This document shows positions 37,603 through 51,900 of a DNA stretch of 64,000 nt, one piece after another. A program made the translations under genes and the position numbers. Source of the DNA: Trichoplax sp. H2. Lineage: Eukaryota; Placozoa; Uniplacotomia; Trichoplacea. The notes beneath the pieces are model-generated. The model ran no database searches and was not told the DNA's origin. It saw nothing but the letters and a program-made list of their open reading frames with translations. How positions within the stretch are numbered: the stretch's first letter is position 1; every line of letters begins with the position of its first letter. The stretch is taken from assembly GCA_003344405.1 (NCBI GenBank), contig NOWV01000078.1, positions 62,001-126,000 on the forward strand. Reading direction: 5' to 3'.

Positions 37603-40600
37603 CTTGAACTAATTCACTTAGCAACAATGGACATGGTTGGAGGTAAAAGACATAAAATGTAATTGATTTAAATTTCATAGATCATCAAGTATTCCGTTCA
37701 TTGCATAAAAGAAAAAAAAAATACATGGCATAACCTTGGATGACAACATATTACGCTGAAAATGCTTATTGCTTGATAGAAAGCAACAGAGTAGTGTAAT
37801 GCATAGCCTTGTCAACAAGCGTGGGTTGGCCATCATTTCATATTATTATTTTCAATCACATAAGGAAGGATATTCACGGCTAAAACATCGCCCAGACAGC
37901 ATGTTCGCTCTGTCCACCCACTCTTCACTGTAATGGGGTAAAAATAATGATGGTGTTCCAAGTGAGGGGAGAAAAAAAACTTAGCCTATCATTTCAAGAA
38001 ATCCATCGAATACGTTTCTTTTGCTACTCAAATGGAGAGTTTCACTAGCAGGGTTTACACGTAGTTGATGGGGCCCGTTGTTGAACATGGATGATATTTA
38101 TGAAGACATCCATAGCAACTGGGATCCATGTTGATGATAGCATAAAATTGCAGGTTGCTGTACAAGATGTGTAAATTGTTTTCGCTAGTCAATAGAAAAC
38201 ATATTCTTAAGTATGTCCTCCTCCCCTTTTTTTCAAAATGACTCAAAATGTAAATAATTTTATTCAAGAAGGAGATCCCATGAATTTGACGCATCATTTT
38301 CTTATTACTCGTACTATTATCGTGTGATCTATTAAGAAAGTTCAAAATTTTTACATCAAGTTCAAATCGTGATCGATCTATTCCACGATGGACGAAGTAG
38401 GATTGACAAAAAAAAAAATGGCTATCATTTTTATGACTGTCTCGGTATTTTACCATGAAAAAAAAAATAAAAACTACAACGACTGTAGGTCGGTATTTGT
38501 GAAATGAACCTGTATAAACTGTCAGGAAATTCAAATACCTAATAACTCATGGTTAGGGGACAAACATGAAGGAGTAACTTTTACATGGTTATATTATGTT
38601 CAAAAAGTGAATTTGCAAGTAAAACAATATTGATTGTCCATATTGAAATCAACCATAGGTAAGAAAGAGCTAGCTAACGGAGATCATTTTTACTAGGGAT
38701 TACTACTAAACCACGATTCTTAGGCCACTATTTCACGTGTGCTAATCGTGTATGATCCTTTCCTCTAGAATTGTAAAGATTGATAGACCGCGAAGAAATT
38801 CTTCTCACTCGTTCTGTTGCCTTGTCAATTTTTCACTACGATAATTAACTATATAATATAATTGATATTTCGTTTCATCATTCTTTCCAATGATGAACTT
38901 GCATGATATTGAGTGTCAAGGAGAAATTTTCAAGGCAAGTCGACTGGTAGTGGAAGTTAGACCGCGATGGCAGGTTTTACTCACTTGGTTGTATCGTATT
39001 TTTTTCACTACGATCATATTGTATGATCTTGGATGACGGATTCGACTATAGAGAAATGTGTATCTTGTGTTGTATTTTGCTATGATGATCATATCATCTG
39101 ATGAATCATTTTGTGTGGCTATTGAATATATAGAAAATGTAGGAATAAAATTTAAAGGAAGTTCTTTTAAAACTTCTTTCAAAATAATTCCTTTTCTGTA
39201 GATATTGTACATGTGTCTAAATCACAGCTTTGCCTGTATTGTTATTAAATTATTTGGCAGGATAAAGTCCAAAGTTTTGGTTCATCAGTGATGGATGTCG
39301 TATTTGGTGGAAATGGCATTTTCAATGTTGGTTGAAAAATCATTCAATTGCTGCTTATTTAGGTATTGTAAATATCAAACGTCAATTAGTCTCGATTGTC
39401 GGTCTTGAAGAAAAAAAAGTTAAAAAAGGATAGAGGAAAAAAAATACCTTTAATCAAGTAAGACTAAAGAGCTCGGTTACAATATGGCATGCAGCCCTAA
39501 AATAATCATTCAATTGACAGATTTACTTTCAATACACCGGTACATCAATTATAAATTAGATCATAATGGACGACAACTGACAATATACGATATTGTTTGT
39601 TATATAGCCATGCATGCTTAAATTGTTGGTAGCCATGGTGTCCATTGGACATATTAGCAATCTATGGCAAGAGTCTTATCGCTATTATTTTTAGGGGGGG
39701 AGGAAAGGAATTTGAAAGAAAAAAAGAAAATATCTCCATTTCTTGAATTCTTTATTCCCCCTCTCTTTCTCTGTTATTTCCTCCTTCAAGCACAATGCGA
39801 TCTGGCTAAAATTAGAAAAACGCTTTGGCAGAATAAAAGAAAAATAATAATATCAAGATTGAAGATTCCATGTGTCTAACAGAGCAAAAAGGCTGTAAAA
39901 AGCATGTCGCTATTATATCAAATAAGTCGACATGGGTGGATGGGGTTGAGCAAAAGGAGTCCAAGACTTGGCCAACATCAACCCTCAATACGACACTTTC
40001 ATTGGATTATTAGAGATGAATCAATGCAACACCATGCTATCCAAACTGTAAATTAATCTTAGCTATCATCCACTATTTCAACTTAACTGAATGCAACATA
40101 CTCCATGTTCTACACCATGATACGGAAAAGAGGGAGAAAACTATAGTAGGCCATCCATTCCCCAAAATGGCCAGAATGATGAAGTAATCGTTCTCCAGTT
40201 GAATAGCTTTCTCATCCACTTGAATGAGTAATACTGTAATATCATACTTCAATTCTATTTATTTCTCAATGTTAATAACAATGATAGGGAGAAAAAAATG
40301 AGTATCTATGATCGCGAATATTAGAGGATTGTTGAATCATGTCTGGTATTGTTATCTTGCGTTCCTACAGTACTTGTATTAATGGTTTCTCCTTTTCCTA
40401 AGGGCAATATCGAATAATTATAATTGATGCATTTTTTTTTCATCCTAGGGTAGACTGAGGATGGTGACTATGCAATGCGCGAATTCACTTCAGCATGAAT
40501 ACGTTCAATTTCTCATCCATGTAGACGATTAAATTATAGTATTGCCATCTTGTCAATCTAGTATACAGTACAAGGGTGTTAAGAGTATTTTCCACCTGGA

Positions 40601-43600
40601 AGATGGAACAGTTTCAATCGTTTTGGCTATTGATTCATTAACGCTACTGGAATCATCTTCAATCAATAACACTACTAAGAGGATCAACAGAGGCGTTATC
40701 ACATAAAAGATATCGTTCCCCCCCCCCAAAAAAAAAAAAAAAATGGAAAATTGGACAACATGCAAGTCGAGTACTGGAATAGAAATTCCAGAGCTACATT
40801 ATCGTGCCTATAAATCGAGCATGATAACTACTGTATGACAATGGATACAAGGAGAACTATTGCGTTAACATGGAGTATGAAAAAGATGGCTGATCACTGT
40901 AAAAAGCCATCTATCCCTTCGCTCTAGACTCTTCAACATCCCCCCTATCTATTTATTGACTCTATTTTCCGCACTGATAATCACGCAATTATCGTCTCCA
41001 AAAGAAGACAACAAAATACATCTTTCTGTCAATGATATCAAAGAAATAGAATAGTTCAAAGTCTAAGCTTAGTCATAAGTAGAAATAAGAAGAATATAGC
41101 TTACACTGTGATACTTTTGTCTGGTCAAATTAATAGCTAAATTAAAAAATAATAATAAATTTACTAGAAATGTATTCTTCTATCCCTCAACATGGCATTT
41201 TAATTGAACTGCTATTATTATTTTGGTAGTATGCTGGATGCGTTGCTTGCAAAGTGTCTTCAGTATAGTCCACTATCATCAGACGAGGCAGTCTACACTC
41301 GCATTGTACATCTTTTCAACTAGTATGCCCTTTTCAATAACTCCATCATGTAAAGAAACGGTAACTAAAGGCAGTCAGAAATGTAAAGTATTGTATTCTA
41401 ATTTTCAGTAATACTTCGCTACAACAGCGATACTAACAAGATTAATTCAATCAAAAGGAATGTACACTACGTGTGCAACTACTGCCGATAAATTCAATCA
41501 AAATAACTGTAGATTGAGCCTAAAAATTCAATCTCAATTCATCATAAATCAATCATTTTTGTTGGTCAAATTAAGGGCATTACTGGTTGACATAACGCAA
41601 CGTGCAGTGTCAACTTTCTTAACTCTCGCTAATGTTGACAATCAAATATTGTTGTTCTCCTATTCGACTACTAGTTTTACTAGAAATGGAGAAAAATGGA
41701 ATAATAATATCTATACGCATTGAACTATTTCTACTTCTTGTAAATGCATCGAAAGCATGCGTGTCTCATTTACTATTTTTGGCGTTCAAGATAGCTCTAG
41801 CTATTGTTCAAAGTAGTAGTTGGCGTTGGATAGCACAAGTTGAGATTGCTGATTGTGAAAGAGGGGGAAAAAATATGGAGATGTTGATCACTTCCATACT
41901 GGTCTTATTCCTGTCCAGAAGGAAAGGAGACAAAATTGCCAGTGGCATGCCATAGACTAGACAGTTTAGATTAGTACTGTAGACTGGCAGGGCAAGAATG
42001 AAAATGAAGGTTATAAATTATTAACCAGTGTTGGTGATTGCCTATGAAGCAGATTACTTGAATTATTCTAAACGAGAGCTAAGGATAGTTTAGAAGATCT
42101 AGCCAACATCAAGTTATTGGTGCAATCAGGAAGAGGCAAGGCAATCTGGACGACATTGGCTATTGCTCGTGTCATTTGCATTCTTTGCAGTATATCATCT
42201 AGTAGTACGGCGTAAAGGACTACGGAGTAAGCGATAGAAAAAGAAATGACTTGTGCTGCAGTCCAATTCGATCGCTATTCTATCATCAGATTGGATCTTG
42301 CATAGCAAGAAACGATAGGATGAAGTTGTTGTGTCTGTCGAGAAAGATACTATACTACTACTCTATGACTCGATTGATAAGGTCAAAATAACAATTCCTG
42401 GCAGTTAATATGGTATTTTACGTAGTGTGAATATGCCAAGCCTATTTTGGGGGCAATTAAATGATGATACCTTTCAAAGTAACGATTATGGTACCATTGT
42501 CTCGGCCGTGATCTCTTTCCTCCCCCCTGAAATATGAAAGTGCTTTACCTCTTCAGTTGTAAATGTTGAACTACCTATTGTAACTGCGAAATGAATATGG
42601 GAATATCCATGTGATGCTATGAAAAGCTAAAGACTGATGTCAAGACTGAATGGTAAAATCAGCCATGTTGACTAAGCGACGTCTTGGACATTTGAAACAA
42701 GCGGAGAGAGAAGAAAAGGGAGAAAAAAAAAAATGGATAACAAAAAAATGAACAAAGTAAGAGACCCCAAAAAGTGAAAATGATAACGTTAGTTCTTGCA
42801 CTCTTTCAATGATGGAAGCGATGGTAGAATGTTGAAGGAAAACAACTTCTTAACCATCTCCAATGGCGCATTCAAAACATAACTCAATTATTATTTATAT
42901 AACAGTGTTACTAAACAGTATCATGGTTGGCGTGTTGGTGACTTGTCAACTCATGATCGTTTTCCCTCTACTTTGCAAAAAAGTCCTAGCAATCGATAGG
43001 ATGATATTACAAGATGGAATCAGAACTAAGAGGAAGAAATCAATTGAAGGAAAGTTAGGGAGGAGATGTGGATGGAAAAAAATTTTTTTTTTTCATCACG
43101 TAAGTTGCCGTTATCTAGACAATACGCCATGACAATTAACATGATGAGAACGAAGTGGCTCTCGCTAATTGGCGTATGGCATAGGCTACAGTATGGTGAT
43201 TGAAGTCAGATTGGATCAGTTATTGATCCATGCTGTGCCTGTTAGGCCAAAGTCAATGGTTAAGTACACGTTAATGATGAAAGGTAATATATTATTGATG
43301 AAAAATCAATAAAAATGATTTAAATTCTTGTATGTTTAGACTGACCGAGTTGAAGGAAGATCAAGTAAACCAAGTTGACGAATAACGTCGCCATAATACA
43401 AATGATGGTAAGGGCGAAATGATGGAAGCATGGACGACGCAATCAAGTCGTCGACAAGGAGTTTTTCGGCGCAAATTTTCTCTCTCTCTCTCTCTTCTCT
43501 CTTTCCACTCCTCACTGATGGAACAAAATAAGGAAAATAGATCAACTTGCTAATACAGGATGATGAGATCGTCTTGGCTTGGCGATCCTTTTGCCTATTT

Positions 43601-44105
43601 GATATACAAATTAGATGAGCAAAGGCAATTCGATGCTCACATTATATACTGGACTTAGATCCGCTATGTATTGTTTTGCTTGGATCGATTGTATTGTATT
43701 GGAAAGAAAAGAAAATTCTACGTCACTCTTTTGTCATTGCAAGTAAACAGGAAACACGACATGCAGTACGGTACGTACCCATTGATACGCTTCACTCCAG
43801 TACTAAATCGTGTCGTCTGGCGGTTGACTCTTGCTACAACCACGCCATGTAGCCCATCAACTGTTGTGCCGTACACTTCCGCTAGTGGCACGCCAACACG
43901 CCAATACGTCCGTACTGTACCCTTACGCTGACTCACTGACGCGGTACAGTACACACTCAAAGCGAGCGCCATCCACAACAGCAGGATTTGTTTGTTTTTG
44001 TACCAAGCCCTGAGTCAAACCACGCCACAGTCACTACGGAGTGCTAGGATGACGGACGATAGACGGACAGGATGGGCTACCCTAGGAGAGATGTCTCTCT
44101 AATAA
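37603..44105. other. Long stretch without recognised gene
   Basis: Scattered A-runs and short open frames only. The longest (38055-38534, minus, 159 codons) is rich in Phe, Ile and His and shows no domain. A TC microsatellite lies at 43480-43502. GC content rises slightly at 43740-44100. The left part is upstream of the receptor gene and may be regulatory. Confidence 0.4.
40718..40743. repeat. Adjacent homopolymers, 10 C then 16 A
   Basis: A C run (40718-40727) followed directly by an A run (40728-40743). This is a likely slippage and sequencing-error site. Confidence 0.9.
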
Positions 44106-45605
44106 GCGTCGCCGAGCTGCTCGCCAACTTTTGGGGCAAATTCAAAAATGAATTTTTCACTGTAAAATCGATCTTGCCTTCATGTCATATTGATGGATAA
44201 AGATTGATTTCTGTGAGCTTTACGCTTGAAATCGCTTGCAATTGCTTTTCACTAGTGTAAAAGAAAATTCACTGTATGCCACTGGTTTAAATGAGATCCT
44301 GGCGCTTAAGAAGCGTCGCCGAGCTGCTCGCCAACTTTTTCACCGTAAAATCAATCTTGCCTTCATGTTGATTCAAAGATTGATTTCTGTAAGCTTTACG
44401 CTTCAAATGGCTTGCAATCACTTTTCACTAGTGCAAAGGAAAATTCACTGCATGTCACTAGTTTAAATGAAACCCTGGCGCTTAAGAAGCGTCGCCGAGC
44501 TGCTCGCCAACTTTTTCACCGTAAAATCAATCTTGCCTTCATGTCATATTGATGGATAAAGATTGATTTCTGTAAGCTTTACGCTTCAAATGGCTTGCAA
44601 TCACTTTTCACTAGTGTAACAGAAAATTGACTGCATATCACTGGTTTAAATGAGATCATCCAAGCACTTAATGCAACTTTTTGTTACAAATTCAAAAATG
44701 AATCTTCACTGTAAAATCAAGCTTGCCTTCATGTTGATGGATAAAGATTGATTTCTGTAAGCTTTACGCTTCAAATGGCTTGCAATCACTTTTCACTAGT
44801 GCAAAGGAAAATTCACTGCATGTCACTGGTTTAAATGAAACTCTGGCGCTTAAGAAGCGTCGCCGAGCTGCTCGCCAACTTTTTCACCGTAAAATCAATC
44901 TTGACTTCATGTAATATTGATGGATAAAGATTGATTTCTGTAAGCTTTACGCTTCAAATGGCTTGCAATCGCTTTTCACTAGTGTAAAAGAAAATTCACT
45001 GTATGCCACTGATTTAAATGAGATACTAGCGCCAATATGAATTCGTGTTGCAATGAAACTCCTTGTTCTACGGCTTAATAGGGTTCTCTTTCTTTCGTAG
45101 TTGGCCAAAAACAGTATGCTATACTTGGCTCTTAAATTGATATTGCCTTTGTAAAAGATTGATTTACATTTGAAATGGCTTTAAATCACTTTTCACTAAT
45201 GCAATGGAAGAGCTCAGTGCACTGGACTAGATTCATCGAGCGTTTTAAGCTTCCCCTTCCAGTGGACAGAAGTTCACAGAACTCATAACATACAGTCAGA
45301 CTACTCGAAAATCGATCTTGCTTATATTGAATAGAAATGTAGAAAGGCTACACATCCATTTCTAGCCTTGATACTTGAAAGGATTTACAATCTCTTTTCA
45401 CCTCTGCAAAGGAAATCTTAGTGTATACGACTGGGTTAATACGCCTATACGAGTAGTATTTGCCTCCAAAATCAATCATGAATCCATTAAAATATTAATC
45501 CATCACATTGATTTCTAATCATTACACTTGAAATGACTTACAAGTTGCAATCACTTTTTTACCAGTATAAAGGAAAATTAAATGCACACGACTGATTTAA
45601 TATCC
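44106..45605 (+). repeat. Tandem array of about 180-bp units, conserved to decayed from left to right
   Basis: The block gcgtcgccgagctgctcgcc recurs at 44106, 44313, 44489 and 44857. A divergent unit lies near 44660, and units after 45010 keep only the second half of the repeat. That half includes gattgatttctgtaagcttt, then cttttcactagtgcaaagga, then a cactggtttaaatga-type end. Spacings are about 207, 176, 180, 190, then irregular. The left units are closely alike; the rightmost three (about 45100, 45300 and 45480) have drifted far. No long frame runs through, so this is satellite-like DNA or a repeated non-coding gene. Confidence 0.9.
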
Positions 45606-48245
45606 GAGTAGTAAGCTGTCAATATAATATTAATCAGTGCCGCAATGGGGAAATGCTTTTTTTTTACACGGCCTAAAGCGATCTCTTTCCTCTGCATCAT
45701 ATCAATCACATGCAGTAAGCTGTGCTCTTATATCCTGCCTAAAAGACTTGGCAAAGCTATTGAAAATGACAACTTCTTGTCCCATCTATCCAATAAATTA
45801 TGTTATGTGTGAGCATAACTATAACTGAGAAAAAATATCTCGAAAACTTTTTCACCGATCAACACCGCTGAATCTGCTCCAGTCCAATCGAATGGACGTC
45901 CTCGATCAGTAACGTATACTACAGATACAGTACTTCATTCGTATCATGTACAGGTATATCTTTCCACCATAGGATGGAATCCTCCTAGACCTGAGTAATG
46001 ACCATAATTTGCAATTTTGGACAGTTAACAAGATACATTCAGCAATGTGCATACACGTCTATCTGACAAACGACGATTCATTTAACAACGACTAAAAAAT
46101 AAGGGGAATTTCCCAGCTATTTCCGTCTATATTTTAGGCAAGCCGCTATCGAAGATCAATTTTGGATTAATTTACTGTACACTCATACATCTCCGACGTC
46201 TAAGACGAATATACGAAATGAGCGTATGCGATTACACTATTATCCAGCGAAAAGTCGATACATTTCATTTTTTACAGTCGCCTACAACAATACTTATGAC
46301 GGAAATGCATTTTACATCCATTGCTGACTAGTTACTATACGCTAGTTGTAACTAAAATTGAAAATGTACAATACGATAAAACCCTAGCCACGAAAGATGG
46401 ATAAAACTAGACAAGAATACTGTACTGTAAATTGAATGAATCCAAATAGAACATAAGATAATTTACAAATTAATATAAGGACAGGGGATAGAACCTATCT
46501 CGTTCTATTCGGATTCAATCAAGGTAATCATATTATATGCTTACATAACATCTAAAATAAAATCATTTGTAAATGAATACGAGTAAAAGGATAGAGGATA
46601 GAACCCATCTATAGTAGTTCTGGTATTCTGAATTTCTGATCCTATAAGTTAATCATATTATGTAATGTTTGGCATAAGAATACTACACTAACTTCAGCCT
46701 AATTATTTTTCTGATAAAAATATTATTATTGGCTAAAAATTAATTAAAAACTGAAGTCATTAGAATCACGTCTAAAGACATCATAGCGTAATAGCATTAT
46801 AATTAATAAGATAAATCTATCTCTTTTGCAAATGGTCTAACAATCTTGTATTGTACATGTTATATCCTAAGAAAAGCAAGAATGTAACCTAAATAACGAA
46901 CTGCATATTTATAATGTTGAAAGTAAATATCAACATAGTACAATGACTGCTTTATATCTCTACATTGTCTGCATTCCATATAACAACATATGGCCCTTAA
47001 AGGATCGCCAACATTGTGCTTAACACTGATATTTGTATAAATTAGCCATAATGCGGTTAACAAAAAAGACTGAAGACATTTACATTACAATTGCTTTTTG
47101 TAGATATGCACCTCCCTCTATAAAGGGCTCTACTTATTCCTATTCTAATGGCTAGGCGACTCCTACTTATATAAAATGTATAGCTGAATGCCTACATGGG
47201 ATTTCATGAAACAAATTCCATTTTTATTACAATATTGTACTTAAAGATCCAACTCAATTCTGTACAACAACAAAACATGTTTTCACAGTTTGCATGCCGT
47301 TGTATATTTATCAGGCTTTACACTTCGACATAGACAGTAGCTACAAAAACTAAAATATCCTTGGCACTCCCGCAATGATCTAAGCAATTTACAATCAATC
47401 ACCTACACACATTACTAACTGATTCTATCAAGAGGTAATTCTTGATCTTAAGTGACAGCCAAAATGGTTAAGATTAGACGCTCAAAATAGAAAAGACAAT
47501 CATCGATATACACGCATACTTGCGGTAGTGTTAAATATCAATTTATAATTTTCTTCAATTTTCGTAGTCTGTTGTGCTAGGTTGCAACTTACATAATTAA
47601 AGTCATATCCTAATGAATTTCTCACGATACAACGTTCCACTTTAACGTATATACTGTATGCTAGTCCACTATAAGACTTTATGGTATTGTGGCGATGGAC
47701 TTGATTGTGTTGCGACCGTAGTATCATCCACTTACAAACTATGGAGTACACTTAGCGGGTTCTTATTTCCTGTTTGCTGTCAGTTTACATCAATGCTCCA
47801 CTGACTAGATCAACCTCTATTGCATACGGTGTCTAAATCAGTTCAAATACTGATGAGTAATATCCATCTTGCACACACATTAACACAAATAAAGCCAACA
47901 GTATCAGCTCTATCAGCGTAAACTGATTGCCTTTAAACTATCAATCATGATGCCACCTTTACATGGAGGACGATAACGACCTTCTTACTGCCATAATCAG
48001 TTCATTACTATTAATGCTTAATGCCGGTGTATTAGCCAGTTAGTATCGATGCTATTCTTTATGCTTACAAAATATCTCCGTTATATAATCAATTCATTAT
48101 GGAATATGTGTATATTAATCCTGAAATTACGCAATATCTATGCAATTACTGTACTATGGTCACGTACAAATTTTGTAGTTTAAAACCCAAATATTATGAT
48201 ATTAATACCGTACTGAAGAAGTGTCTATCGTTATATTTTTATGTG
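45606..48245. other. No gene recognised; one short duplicated segment
   Basis: Very AT-rich. The block acaggggatagaacctatct at 46481-46500 recurs as a close variant at 46592-46611, with similar flanks to the left, so an approximately 110-bp unit is duplicated. Short minus-strand frames (46860-47063, 47500-47751) show no family resemblance. Confidence 0.45.
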
Positions 48246-48905
48246 ATTGGAATAATGATAAGAAGAATCAATTACTGATACAAAAACTAGATTATTGTTT
48301 TAGATATATAGCTAGATCGAGGAATTCTTGATGCTTATAAGGTTCGCAAAGATACAAATTAGTTGGAGTAATTATTATAAGAATCAATTTATTGCTAGAA
48401 TAACAGGAATACTTTTTTATGATATATGCCTACCTATCGAGGGACTCTTGATGTTGATAAGCTTGACAAAGATGCAGCGTGGCTAGAATAAGAATAATCA
48501 ACTTATGGATAGAACAACAGGAATACTTTTTTAGACGTAGGGCTAGATCGAGAGATTCTTGATATTTATAACGTTCCAAAGATGCGACTCAGTTGAATTA
48601 ATAATTATAAGAATCGATTTATTGCTAAAATTACAGGAGTACATTTTTAGACCTACGGCTAGATCGAGAAATTTTTGATATTCAGAAGATTCACAAAGAT
48701 GCGACTTAGTTGAAATGATAATTATAAGAATCGATTTATTGTTAAAATTACAGGAGTACATTTTTAGACCTACGGCTAGATCGAGAAGTTCTTGATATTC
48801 AAAAGGTTTACAAAGATGCAACTTAGTTGAATTGATAATTATAAGAATCAATTAATTTGTTAAAATAACTGAGATACATTTGCGGGTGCTTGGTTAAATC
48901 GAAAG
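48246..48905 (+). repeat. Tandem array of about 116-bp units, six copies
   Basis: The block ggctagatcgagagattctt (with variants) recurs at about 48311, 48431, 48542, 48658, 48775 and 48892. Spacings are roughly 120, 111, 116, 117 and 117. The copies at 48542-48890 are most alike. The minus-strand frame 48543-48851 is a by-product: 116-117-base spacing lets short open stretches repeat. Confidence 0.9.
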
Positions 48906-51900
48906 ATTTTTGCCTTATGTTCTGGTATACCAATCGTATGCTTGCTAAACTATAGCTATGAAAATGTTCTGCGACTTTTACCATATATTAAAAGTATAAG
49001 GAAGCTTTAATTCCATAATATGGTACATAGACTAACCAACAGCAGATTAATTCACTTTTACCTTCACAGTGACTGTTTTATGCTCTTAAAAAAATCTCAA
49101 TGTGATTCTATTTCAAAAGAATTATTCAGAATGATATCCAAGTATGTAGCGGTTTAATTAAGGAACTTTAATAAATGTAATACACATATCGCATTTAATA
49201 ATTGATTGCCATAACAATATATTCTCAACTTAGCTGCTCAATTTTCATCGGATCTACTAGCTTTAAAGTACCCGTTGTACGTAAGACAGGGTGTGACGGT
49301 ACTTCGAAAACTTTCTTACTTTACGACGTTATTCTGTATATATAATATATAATATAAAACACTACTACAATTGAAATAATCTATTAAAGATTTCCAAACA
49401 TGTTCTGCTCTAAAATCAAAGACTATGACTGATGTATTACCACTAAAAGGTAAGCCGTCACCAATGTCAAAAATTCATAAATATCTTCGCATAATATCTC
49501 TGTACTGTATAATGATACCATGTGGTTATAAAGAGAGAAGAATACTTAGCAGCTAACACTAAGTATTGCAGTATCTGCGAAATCGAGACAATAGTACATA
49601 ATTATTTGTAAGGAAAAGAGAATTTTATAACCGCATACACCTGCTAATGTACCTTTTATATTATTAATTACCTGGTAGCACATCTACAAAATTTCCTCCT
49701 TTCCTTATCACCTGTATTATTGCTCTAGCTCTGTGCTAGTTATGTTTTCACTACATTTATGAATTATTATTACTGATATGAATTTGGATAAAGTTAGCTA
49801 TAAACATAATAGCAATTTTTTTTTACTTACTATGGTGTTGCAATCACAAATCTATTAGAACTGGCGAGATTTGATCTATGTGAACGAACTCTAAGATTCT
49901 TACGCCTTTTACCACCATTTCCACAAAAAATTTACCTTTTTTTTATTTTTTAGCTATTGATAAAATTGAGGTAAATTAATGCAAATACAGTAATTGAATA
50001 GTTAGCTACTTGTCATTATTCGCAAAATATTTAATAATATTCTAATGTAAAGGTATAAAAACTGTAAAAAAAATTGCAGCTTAAATATCGGTTTTTGTTT
50101 TTTATTTTTTCACTCTTGTACTTATATCTAAAAGTATTTGCATTATAGTTTAGAAATAGGTACAATTTTTAAACTTAACGAAAAAAATTATACGGCCATA
50201 GATTTTACTTCTTTTATACGCTAGATTTATCTTGATATATTGCTTAAATGTATAAGTATATTGTGCGGTATATGTAACATAGGCCATTAGCAATCATGCC
50301 ATTTGTTCACACTCTAATAATATTTTATATAGCAAATAATTAAATACGATGGGAAAAGAATCTTGCAAGTGATATTTATTCAAGTTTTACTCTTAATTTG
50401 CGATGATCCATAGCTAGAAAATGAGATTTGATACTGCTCATATCAAGAAATTTTTTATTTCTTAACTCTAAATCGATACGGTGAAATGTATTTCTCAACT
50501 AACATTACATCTGACTACGCATAGATGCACCAGGTCATAATTATAATTAATCACGTTATATGTGATAGTATAGTACCTGGTTGGGTACATGCGTCATTTA
50601 ATTGTTTGATAGAGTTTGTTTTGGCAAGTTCTTTTGAATTAGTTATGATATTATGGAGTTCTACCGTGCTAGTACACTTATTATATTTAAATTTTTCAGC
50701 TTTATTGATAGCCAATACATTTACACCTTTCTCAGTGATAAAAATACTTCCCGTTAGAATGTTATTTTCACTAGTGCATTATAAGCTTAGTTAATTAGAT
50801 TTATAACAAGCATTAAAATTTCTATACTGTCGTAATATTACTGCATATATCGAATATGTATCATTCACATTTCTCGCTCAACAATGCTATCACGACCTTG
50901 GGGTTAATTATTTTAGCTTTATTTTATACCAATAATAGATGCCGATAACAAATTAGATTATACGGGTATTTTATTGTTTATCCGGACATATTGCTAACTT
51001 TTTATCCCATTAGCGCAAGGAAATTTGATTAAATATTATGTTCTCTATGGATATTGTTTGCTGGCCTTATATTGCAATCTCTAGTTAAAATATGTCATGG
51101 TGCAATAATGACTACTCTAAACCTTGATAGGTCTGATTCTTCTACAATTGATAATAATGAGACACCCTTCTAATTAGATATTTTCTACCTATACGTGTAT
51201 TAACTACCGAATTTTTGTTAATAGCTATTAGGATATAATTTGTTAAATCTAAATGCAATATAAAATAAATTAGTGATTAATTAATAAGCTTGTATCGCCT
51301 GATTGATCATATCCATGAATGATGAAAAATAAACTAAAGATAAAAGTTGAATACGTGACAGATGATCTTCTTTCCTTTAAATAATCATCCTAGTGGGCTA
51401 ATATACTATCCATAATATAATAACTTTAGACAATAAGAAATCTAATACTTTCAATTTAAGTGGTACTATTATTATAGTTACAAACGCCGACTTTCTAACC
51501 ATAGCGATGGAATAATAAATATATGTATACAATACATCACTGAGGTAGAAGATCAATATCCTTTAGTTATCATACATTACAGTCAAAATTATTGTTAAAA
51601 TGACTATCGATGGTAATAAATTTCGCATAAGGTGCGTATGCACTTTACGCTTATTGATTTACAGAAGATAGATCATATGTACAATGTATTTTTACGAACG
51701 TCGATAGAAATCTGCTGTTAATAATAAATTTGATGTCTCTAGTTACACTTGTTATTAAAAGTATTACAGTATTCATATTCCTAACATAATATTACAAACG
51801 TTATAATCCTATTAAATGTACGAAATTTCTAAGGTCGTTTTAATATTACTAATTTATTCTTAATTAGAGCCCTAATATCGCGAAACCAAAGCGATATAGA

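Noticed and set aside
38055-38534. 159-codon minus-strand frame
   Set aside because: Composition is driven by A/T runs, there is no domain or splice context, and it is the kind of chance frame expected in AT-rich DNA.
48543-48851. 102-codon frame with internal repeats
   Set aside because: It is a direct translation of the 116-bp array, and related units outside are broken.
44106-48905. CRISPR-like array
   Set aside because: Units are long, contiguous satellite monomers without unique spacers, and the genome is eukaryotic.
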